DNA of 64,000 nt, from contig NZ_JAAIXZ010000018.1 in assembly GCF_010894435.1 (NCBI RefSeq), positions 127,164 to 191,163 on the forward strand, read 5' to 3'. The notes under the pieces were generated by a model that was not told the origin of the DNA, did not search any database, and was given only the letters and a program-made list of their open reading frames with translations. The translations under genes were made by a program, and so were the position numbers. This document shows, one piece after another, positions 57,524 through 64,000 of this stretch. Each line of letters begins with the position of its first letter. The first letter of the stretch is position 1. This DNA comes from Pyxidicoccus trucidator. GTDB taxonomy: Bacteria > Myxococcota > Myxococcia > Myxococcales > Myxococcaceae.

Positions 57524-58126
57524 ATGGGAAACCACCAGGCCCCCAAGGCCATCCGTCTGTCCGCGCAGGGCGAGCCCACGCTCATCATCAGCACCACCGG
57601 CACGTACACGTGGATTGCCAGCGACGTCGGCTCCGGCGCCGACCTGGACCTCACCCTCTACCGGCCGAAGCCCGACGACACGAGCTACTTCATCATCGGT
57701 GACTACGCGCAGGGCAACTACGGCGCTCCCACCGGCGCCTCGTTCATCGTGAAGGCCATCAACGACGACCCCAACGCGCCGCTCCTCAAGCCGGCCAAGG
57801 CGTGGAGCGTCGTCTACACGGACCAGGGAAGCGGCGGCGACTACGACTGGTCCATCTGGTCGGCCGTGCCCCCGGATGGCTACGTGTCCATCGGCATGGT
57901 GGGGCAACTCGGCTACGACTCGCCCGACATCCAGAACTACCGCTGCATCCGGAAGGACCTCGTCGTGCAGTCCACCGTGGGAGCCAGCATCTGGAGCGAC
58001 GAGGGCTCCGGCGCCGACGACGACAGCACCCTCTGGTCCATCAACAGCGTGCCGAACGCGTTCGCCGCGCAGGCGAACTACAACCCGTTCTCCGGCACCG
58101 TCTACAGCATCAAGAGCGCCGACTAG
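57524..58126 (+). CDS. Vps62-like beta-prism protein
   Basis: 200 aa. Start ATG 57524 follows AAAGGCAG; a longer start at 57407 lacks a ribosome site. Three copies of a W-x-D-x-GSG-x-x-x-D motif are seen: ASDVGSGADLDLTLY (about 28-42), YTDQGSGGDYDWSIW (about 105) and WSDEGSGADDDSTLW (about 167). The stretch PPDGYVSIGMVGQLGYDSPD is typical of the Vps62/DUF946 family, a beta-prism fold often linked to carbohydrate or membrane binding. No signal peptide. It lies 104 bp upstream of the SpvB/Rhs toxin gene, same strand, with a hairpin between them; a role in the toxin complex is inference. Confidence 0.82.
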   Translation: MGNHQAPKAIRLSAQGEPTLIISTTGTYTWIASDVGSGADLDLTLYRPKPDDTSYFIIGDYAQGNYGAPTGASFIVKAINDDPNAPLLKPAKAWSVVYTDQGSGGDYDWSIWSAVPPDGYVSIGMVGQLGYDSPDIQNYRCIRKDLVVQSTVGASIWSDEGSGADDDSTLWSINSVPNAFAAQANYNPFSGTVYSIKSAD

Positions 58127-58167
58127 CCAGCGCCGCGTCCCCTCCGCGCTTCAGTGCTCCCTCTTCC

Positions 58168-58196
58168 GGACGGCGGCCGGCTCGCGGCCGCCGTCC
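58168..58196 (+). terminator. 11-bp hairpin between Vps62-like and toxin genes
   Basis: GGACGGCGGCC (58168-58178) and GGCCGCCGTCC (58186-58196) pair perfectly over a 7-nt loop, 35 bp before the toxin gene start. It may terminate the Vps62-like transcript or lower expression of the downstream gene. Confidence 0.55.
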
Positions 58197-58230
58197 TCGT
58201 GCAATTCCCATCTGAAATGGACGTGTGACA

Positions 58231-61200
58231 ATGCCCGCAGAAGGCTCTCTCTCCGCCGCCGGTCTGGCCCAGGGAACGTTCGAAGTCGATGCGAACGGCC
58301 AGGCGACGTACAAGCTTCCGGTCGACCTGCCTCCGGGCATCAGCAACTTCCAGCCCCTCCTCGGGCTCGCGTACAGCCACCGCCAGCCGAACGGTGTCAT
58401 GGGCATGGGCTGGGGGCTGTCCGGCCTCTCCGCCATCACCCGAGCCAAGGCCACGTATGCCGTGGACGGCTTCAACGGCGCCGTCACCTATGGGCCGGAG
58501 GACCGCTTCGCGCTGGACGGCATGCGCCTCATCAACGTGCAGGGAGACCAAGGCGCGGGCGGCACGCTCTACTACACCGAGCTGCAGCGCTGGGACTCCG
58601 TCCTGGCGGGCGCGACGCCAGCGGACGGCTTCACGGTGCATGGCAAGTCGGGCGAGCTCCGCGAGTACGGGACGACGGCCAACAGCCGCATCCTCGCGCC
58701 CGGCACCCAGGACGTCCGCGTGTGGGCGCTCGCGTCCGTGACGGACCTCAATGGCAACCGCGTCGAGTTCACCTACACGCTGTCCCCCGACGGCCAGCAT
58801 GGCGACTCGGGCTCCTACTTCATCCAGCGCATCGCCTACACGGTGCGCGACGACGGCACCGAGGCGAACCGCTTCGTCGACTTCACCTACGAGCAGCGTC
58901 CGGACCCCATCGAGGACTACGTGGCCGGCCACCCGGTCAGCCTCTTCTATCGCCTGACGGGCATCACCACGTCGGTGGGCAGTGGGGAGACGGTCCGCAC
59001 GCTCACGCTCGCCTACCGCACGAGCTCCGCCACGCAGCTCAGCTGCATCCAGTCCATCACCCTCGCCGGCTCGAAGTCCGAAGGGACGCCGTCGCTGCCG
59101 CCCACGGTGCTGGTGTGGCAGGACGTCGACTCGCCCGGCTTCGACATCAACCCGTCCTCGACGCTCGACCAGCACCTGGGCACGCCCGACATCCGGTCGA
59201 TGGACGTCAACGGCGACGGCCGCACCGACCTCGTCCAGCTGTGGACGGACAAGGACAACTCGCTGCACGCCACGACGTACCTGGCCACGCCGGGGACTGG
59301 CGGTACGACGTTCCTCCGGGCCTCCGACACCAACCTCGGCTCGTTTCCCTCCCAGCGGGAAGTCCACCCCGTGGACCTCAATGGCGACGGGCGCACGGAC
59401 CTGCTGGTCGTCTACGCCGGCGGATCGGACAGCGAGCTCCGGCTGGCGGCCTTCCTCTCGAACGGGACGTCCTTCGACGACGGGGGCATCTTCAAGACGG
59501 GCGACACCTGGGACTCGAAGCACCTCCAGTTCTTCCCCATGGACGTCAACGGGGACGGGCGCACGGACCTGGTGGAGGCCTACGCGCACCATGACGTGAG
59601 TCTGGGCGACCTCCTCTACTTCCGCGCGTACCTGTCGAAGTTCGGCGACACGGACGGCGGCACCTTCACCTCGGGCCTCGTGAGTCCGACGAGCGACCCG
59701 GCCGTGCCCACTCATCAGCTCGCGTTCTGGCCCATGGACGTCAACGGCGACGGGATGATGGACCTGGTGCGCGTCTGGCAGAGCGGCTCGGACCAATCCA
59801 TCATCGCGACGGCGTACCTCGGCGCGAGCCGGAGCCTCGACGACGTGTCCTTCACGTCCTCGGTCGAGAGCAACCTGGGCACGCTCAGCCTCGCCAACCA
59901 GATTGCCTTCCTCCCGGTGGACGTCAACGGCGACGGCGTGCTGGACCTGCTGCAAATCTGGAAGGAGCAGGGCAGCAGCTCGACGACGCTGCACCTGACG
60001 ACGTTCCTATGCGACGCCGCGGGGGCCTTCGTGGCCGGGCCGGACTCCGCCTTCGAGAACCAGACCATCGACCCGGCGGGCTTCTTCCCGATGGACCTCG
60101 ACGGGAGTGGCCTCACCGCCATCGTCAACAAGTGGGTCTCCGGCCAGCAGCGCCTGATGTTCACCGCCTTCCGCGGCTCGCCCTCGGGGACGTACCGGGT
60201 GCTGACGCCCTTCGACGCGGGTGACGCCGGCACCACCGTCGCCAACGCGAAGTTCTTCCCCTGCGACGTCAATGGCGACGGCAAGGCGGACCTGCTGCGC
60301 ATCGGCCTCGACAGCAACGACCAGGTCGTCGCCGTGCCCTACGCCTCGTCCGGGGAGACGCCCGACCTGCTGTCGTCCATCACCAACGCGCTGGGCGGCG
60401 TCGTGTCCATCGACTACGCGGCGCTCTCCGACTCCAGCGTCTACGGCCCCGGAGACCCGCTCACCTTCCCCGCAGGCGATGGCGCGCGCTTCCCGAATCC
60501 CCTGACGCCGACGCAGTTCCCCGTGCAGGCCGTCGTCGGCCGCGCGACGTATGTCGTCTCCCGGTACACGCAGAGCAACGATTCGACGGCCAACCGCTTC
60601 GCCTACAGCACGACGAACACCCTGACGTATGCCGGCGCGCAGCTCGACCTGCTCGGCCGCGGATGGCAGGGGTTCCAGACGGTCAGCAACCTGTCGCTCG
60701 ACACCGGGCTCGTCACCGTCGACACCTACAACCAGGACTTCCCCTGCACCGGCACCAAGGCGTCCACGCGCATCGAGGCCAACGGCACCCATGCGTCGGA
60801 CCCGCGCGTCCCCAGGGACCAGACGGTGCTGATGAACGTCACGACGCTGGAGTACCAGGCGTACGTCAGGGCGACAGGCGCCACCGCGCCCAACCCGCCC
60901 GTCTACGAGCCGCTGAGAACCTCCATGCGGTGGGAGACGTGGAACTACGGCACGTTCGACGGGGCGCTCGCGCACACCTTCGACTACGACGACTACGGCA
61001 ACGAGACGCTCGACGCCAACCTCGGCTACGTCGACTCCGACAACCAGCCGCTCGAGCCGGCGAAGGCCGTCTACCAGCACCGGCTGTTCCAGAACGACGT
61101 GCTCAACCCGGGGTGGGCGCTCGGCTACCTCCTGTATGCGAAGGAGACCGCCAACGCCGAGGATGCGGACATCACCCGCTTCCTCCCGGGCGACTACCAC

Positions 61201-64000
61201 CTGCAGGCGCGCACGTACTCGCCGACGACCTACACCCTGGCCACCCAGGGTCAGTGGGATGACACGAGCGGCGCCTTCCTGACCCTCAGCTACACCTACG
61301 ATGCCTTCGGGAACCGGAGGACGGAGACGAAGCCGGGCGGCTTCACCACGACGTACGAGTACGAGCCCGACTACAACACCTATGTCATGCGTACGACGAC
61401 GCCTCCCAATGTGGACGGCGTGGCGCTGGTGACGACGAGCGGGTACGACCCCCGCTTCGGAGCCCAGGTCGCGAGCAGCGATGCGAATGGCTTCATCTCC
61501 ATCTCGAAGCTCGACGCCTTCGGCCGCAAGGCGCTGGGCCAGGGCCCCGTCCCGGCCGGCACGTCGAGCGACACGAATGGCGTCACCCCGCTGGTCACCG
61601 GCTCCTCGGACCTTCGCGCCGCCTTCCAGGCCGCGGTCGTCGTCACGACGCAGGCGACGCGGTACCTGGATGACGGACAGGGGGGCCTCTACACCGAGCT
61701 GAGCTCGCTCCAGTCCTTCCCCACGACGGAGGCGCGCGACTTCCTCTGGAACCAGAACTACGTGGACGGCCGCACCCGCACCCGCGAGTTCATCCGGCAG
61801 ACGGGGCAGCAGGCCGGCAACTCCATCGTCCTGACCGACTACGCCCAGGACCAGCCGTCGCTGGAGAGCTTTCCCTTCTTCTCCACCACGTCCGTCGTCT
61901 CCAGCGCGCCGTATGCCATCACCACCGCCTTCGACGTCCTCGGGCGTCCCATCCGGCGCACGGCGCCCGCGGGCCCGGACGGCACGACGGACGCGGTGAT
62001 GACCTGGTTCTACGGAACTGGCGGCGCCGTCACCGTCACCCGCGCCGCGGGCTCGGACTCCGAGTACGTGGAGGTCCAGGTCCACCGCTACGTCAACGGC
62101 AAGGACACCGTCGTCTCCGTCACCGTGGAGCCGGACGGCGCGAATGCGACGACGCTGTTCACCTACGACGCGGTGGCCCGACTCACCTCCGTGACGGACC
62201 CCGTCACCGCGGCGAATCCGAGCGGCGTCAGCAACACCCTCGCCTCCGACTCGCTCGACCGCCGGCTGTGGCTGGACAACCCCGACCAGAACACCACGGG
62301 TGACGCGAGCATCAAGGCGATGACGTTCACCTATGACGCGGCGACGGGCCTGCAGTCGGGCCAGGTGGACGCGGCCCGGGCGGCGACGTCGTATACCTAC
62401 GATGGCCTCGGCCGCATCCTCACCAAGGCGCTGAGCGACGCGAGGACCTTCACCTATACCTACGACAACGCCGCGACGAATGGCCTGGGCCGGCTCGCCA
62501 GGGTGGTCGCGAGGCAGGGCGACGGCACCGTCGAGTCCCAGTACGACTACGGCTACGACGCGTACGGCAACGTGCAGTGCAACACGCTGACGATTCAGGG
62601 CGAGGCCTCCCTCTTCACCATCACCAGCGGCTTCGATGCCCAGCAGCGCGTGGTGAGCCAGACCTTCCCGGACGAGACGACGCTCACGCGCACCTTCTCG
62701 TACGGCCAGCTCATCACCTCGACGCTCGACGGCGCGCGCACCGACTATCCGCTCGACGACTACGACGTCTGGCAGAAGGCGCGCACGTCGGTCTACGGGC
62801 AGGGCATCCTCCCCGGAAGCGGCGTCGTCACGAGCTACACCTTCAACCCGTTGGGACAGGTCATCGGCGAGGTCGTCAATGCCGCGGCCGGCAAGGTCAT
62901 CGACTTCGCCTACGGGTATGACCTGCTCAACCAGCTCCTGACGGCGACGGACAACACCGGGGGTGACCAGTCGCAGTCCTTCACCTACCTCAACCGCCGC
63001 CTCATGAGCGCGTCGGTGCCCGGCTTCACCGCAGGGGCCTACGCGTACGACAACTCCGGCAACCTGACGACGAAGGACGGGGTCATCTACACGTCCCGGG
63101 CGCACTTCCCGACGAGCGCCACGCTGGAGGGCACCCAGGTCTACTCCGCGACGCCCGACGCCTGCGGGCGCACGCAGTCACGCACCACGAACGGCGTGAC
63201 GCTGGGCTTCACCTATGACGGCCTCGGCTGCCTGAGCCGGGTGACGTCGGCCGACGGCTCCACGGTGCGCGAGTTCCTGTCCGACCACCAGGGCCACCGA
63301 CTCCGCCAGGTGGACGCGGAGGGCAATGTCACCCTGTACATCGACCCCGCCTATCAGGTCTTCCGTCCGAAGGACGGCACCGACGCCGTCACCAAGTACC
63401 TCCTCGACAGCCGGGGCACGGCCGCGGCCATCAGCGCCGACGGCGTCAGCTACTTCCGCCGCGACTTCAAGGGGAGCAACACGCACACGTTCGGCGCGGA
63501 GGGCACCGTCGTCTCGCAGGTGGCATACAGCGGCTACGGCGAGCGGCGCACCGTGAGCGGCACCGGCACGGGGCCGGAGTACGAGCAGCGCCAGTACGAC
63601 GCCGCGCTCGGCCTCTACTACTTCGGCGCGCGCTACTACGACCCGGCCATCGGCCGGTTCCTGACGCCCGACAGCCAGCCAGGAACGGACTCCCTGCTGC
63701 GTCCGGACGCCTTCAACCGCTTCGCGTTCGAGCTGAACAACCCCATCAACCTCGTCGACCCCACGGGACACTCCGCGTGGGGTGCGGGCCTGGGCATCGG
63801 CATCGCCCTCCTGCTGCTCGGCGCGGCCATCATCCTCATCACCGGCGGGGCCGCGACGCCGCTGGTCGCGGGCATCGCCGCCACCGTGGGGGTGGAGGCG
63901 GGAACCGTGGCGGCCGTGGGCGCGGTGGTGGGCGCGGGCCTCGTCGGCGCCGGCCTCAATGGCGGCATCTACTCCGTCACCCACAAGGACGTGCATGGCT
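58231..64000 (+). CDS. SpvB/FG-GAP/Rhs protein, Tc-toxin BC-like, C-terminus beyond window
   Basis: Starts MPAEGSLSAAGLAQGTFEVD and stays open for 1923 residues to the edge. An SpvB domain (about 10-310) is followed by seven FG-GAP/VCBS-like repeats with DVNGDGRTDL cores at about 324, 381, 437, 502, 563, 621 and 678; the sixth is degenerate. Then a TcdB-middle-like region (LLGRGWQGFQTV) and many YD/Rhs repeats (YTYDGLGRIL, YDYGYDAYGN). The Rhs core at about 1788-1815 reads YDAALGLYYFGARYYDP...GRFLTPD. After the core a Gly/Ala-rich hydrophobic stretch begins the variable toxin part. In Tc toxins B and C form a cocoon holding the toxin; here they appear fused. No TcA gene is in the window. Ends truncated by window. 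Confidence 0.92.
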   Translation, partial: MPAEGSLSAAGLAQGTFEVDANGQATYKLPVDLPPGISNFQPLLGLAYSHRQPNGVMGMGWGLSGLSAITRAKATYAVDGFNGAVTYGPEDRFALDGMRLINVQGDQGAGGTLYYTELQRWDSVLAGATPADGFTVHGKSGELREYGTTANSRILAPGTQDVRVWALASVTDLNGNRVEFTYTLSPDGQHGDSGSYFIQRIAYTVRDDGTEANRFVDFTYEQRPDPIEDYVAGHPVSLFYRLTGITTSVGSGETVRTLTLAYRTSSATQLSCIQSITLAGSKSEGTPSLPPTVLVWQDVDSPGFDINPSSTLDQHLGTPDIRSMDVNGDGRTDLVQLWTDKDNSLHATTYLATPGTGGTTFLRASDTNLGSFPSQREVHPVDLNGDGRTDLLVVYAGGSDSELRLAAFLSNGTSFDDGGIFKTGDTWDSKHLQFFPMDVNGDGRTDLVEAYAHHDVSLGDLLYFRAYLSKFGDTDGGTFTSGLVSPTSDPAVPTHQLAFWPMDVNGDGMMDLVRVWQSGSDQSIIATAYLGASRSLDDVSFTSSVESNLGTLSLANQIAFLPVDVNGDGVLDLLQIWKEQGSSSTTLHLTTFLCDAAGAFVAGPDSAFENQTIDPAGFFPMDLDGSGLTAIVNKWVSGQQRLMFTAFRGSPSGTYRVLTPFDAGDAGTTVANAKFFPCDVNGDGKADLLRIGLDSNDQVVAVPYASSGETPDLLSSITNALGGVVSIDYAALSDSSVYGPGDPLTFPAGDGARFPNPLTPTQFPVQAVVGRATYVVSRYTQSNDSTANRFAYSTTNTLTYAGAQLDLLGRGWQGFQTVSNLSLDTGLVTVDTYNQDFPCTGTKASTRIEANGTHASDPRVPRDQTVLMNVTTLEYQAYVRATGATAPNPPVYEPLRTSMRWETWNYGTFDGALAHTFDYDDYGNETLDANLGYVDSDNQPLEPAKAVYQHRLFQNDVLNPGWALGYLLYAKETANAEDADITRFLPGDYHLQARTYSPTTYTLATQGQWDDTSGAFLTLSYTYDAFGNRRTETKPGGFTTTYEYEPDYNTYVMRTTTPPNVDGVALVTTSGYDPRFGAQVASSDANGFISISKLDAFGRKALGQGPVPAGTSSDTNGVTPLVTGSSDLRAAFQAAVVVTTQATRYLDDGQGGLYTELSSLQSFPTTEARDFLWNQNYVDGRTRTREFIRQTGQQAGNSIVLTDYAQDQPSLESFPFFSTTSVVSSAPYAITTAFDVLGRPIRRTAPAGPDGTTDAVMTWFYGTGGAVTVTRAAGSDSEYVEVQVHRYVNGKDTVVSVTVEPDGANATTLFTYDAVARLTSVTDPVTAANPSGVSNTLASDSLDRRLWLDNPDQNTTGDASIKAMTFTYDAATGLQSGQVDAARAATSYTYDGLGRILTKALSDARTFTYTYDNAATNGLGRLARVVARQGDGTVESQYDYGYDAYGNVQCNTLTIQGEASLFTITSGFDAQQRVVSQTFPDETTLTRTFSYGQLITSTLDGARTDYPLDDYDVWQKARTSVYGQGILPGSGVVTSYTFNPLGQVIGEVVNAAAGKVIDFAYGYDLLNQLLTATDNTGGDQSQSFTYLNRRLMSASVPGFTAGAYAYDNSGNLTTKDGVIYTSRAHFPTSATLEGTQVYSATPDACGRTQSRTTNGVTLGFTYDGLGCLSRVTSADGSTVREFLSDHQGHRLRQVDAEGNVTLYIDPAYQVFRPKDGTDAVTKYLLDSRGTAAAISADGVSYFRRDFKGSNTHTFGAEGTVVSQVAYSGYGERRTVSGTGTGPEYEQRQYDAALGLYYFGARYYDPAIGRFLTPDSQPGTDSLLRPDAFNRFAFELNNPINLVDPTGHSAWGAGLGIGIALLLLGAAIILITGGAATPLVAGIAATVGVEAGTVAAVGAVVGAGLVGAGLNGGIYSVTHKDVHG

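Noticed and set aside
60007..63105. 1032-aa minus-strand open frame
   Set aside because: Antisense to the SpvB/Rhs gene, which has clear repeats and Rhs core.

Overview
The window is very GC-rich DNA with strongly biased third codon positions. It encodes many lipoproteins, an apparent MYXO-CTERM tail, a FHA/sigma-54 activator, a eukaryotic-type Ser/Thr kinase with TPRs, secreted glycanases and proteases, and an SpvB/Rhs toxin. Together these point to a myxobacterium of the Myxococcus/Corallococcus/Pyxidicoccus type. The assignment is an inference: no rRNA or other phylogenetic marker is present, and I saw no tRNA, CRISPR array or insertion sequence.

Layout. 1-7.5 kb: a partial hypothetical gene, an ECF-like sigma factor, then minus-strand secreted or surface genes (GH18 chitinase with ricin-type lectin, GH16 glucanase with beta-trefoil repeats, CotH-like lipoprotein, MFS transporter). 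7.5-12.5 kb: a small candidate toxin/immunity pair, then a tight three-gene lipoprotein/protease operon and a Gly-rich lipoprotein. 12.6-16.2 kb: a four-gene operon with ATGA overlaps (ECF sigma factor, membrane-anchored putative anti-sigma, Pro-rich secreted protein, TPR plus outer-membrane barrel). 16.4-22 kb: a Tat-exported PaoABC-like molybdenum hydroxylase and an esterase. 22-27.7 kb: a zinc-ribbon/HtrA-like membrane protease and a large secreted metalloprotease.

28.1-37.8 kb is the most interesting part. It is one plus-strand operon that looks like a ribosomal-peptide (RiPP/microcin-like) biosynthesis and export cassette. It holds a 63-aa precursor-like peptide, a ferritin-like diiron protein with a complete ligand set, a Fes-type esterase, a HlyD adaptor, a C39-peptidase ABC exporter, a second ABC protein whose N-terminus looks like a degenerate C39 domain, and a JmjC/cupin-4 oxygenase. 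The genes are spaced by 0-45 nt or overlap. I do not recognise this combination as a described system.

37.8-49.9 kb: an alpha/beta hydrolase, a 1816-aa protein of unknown function divergent from a phosphoesterase/phospholipase C-type gene (repeated TCGACGGAG motifs lie between them), and a TPR kinase. 49.9-57 kb: a histone-H1-like chimera, its upstream sigma-54 activator, an acyl-CoA-dehydrogenase-like flavoprotein, a divergent LysR/GST pair, and a lipoprotein with a CxxCH motif. 57.5-64 kb: a Vps62-like beta-prism protein followed by an SpvB/FG-GAP/Rhs Tc-toxin BC-like protein that runs off the window just after the Rhs core.

Several gene ends are followed by long perfect GC hairpins without U-tracts, listed as candidate terminators.
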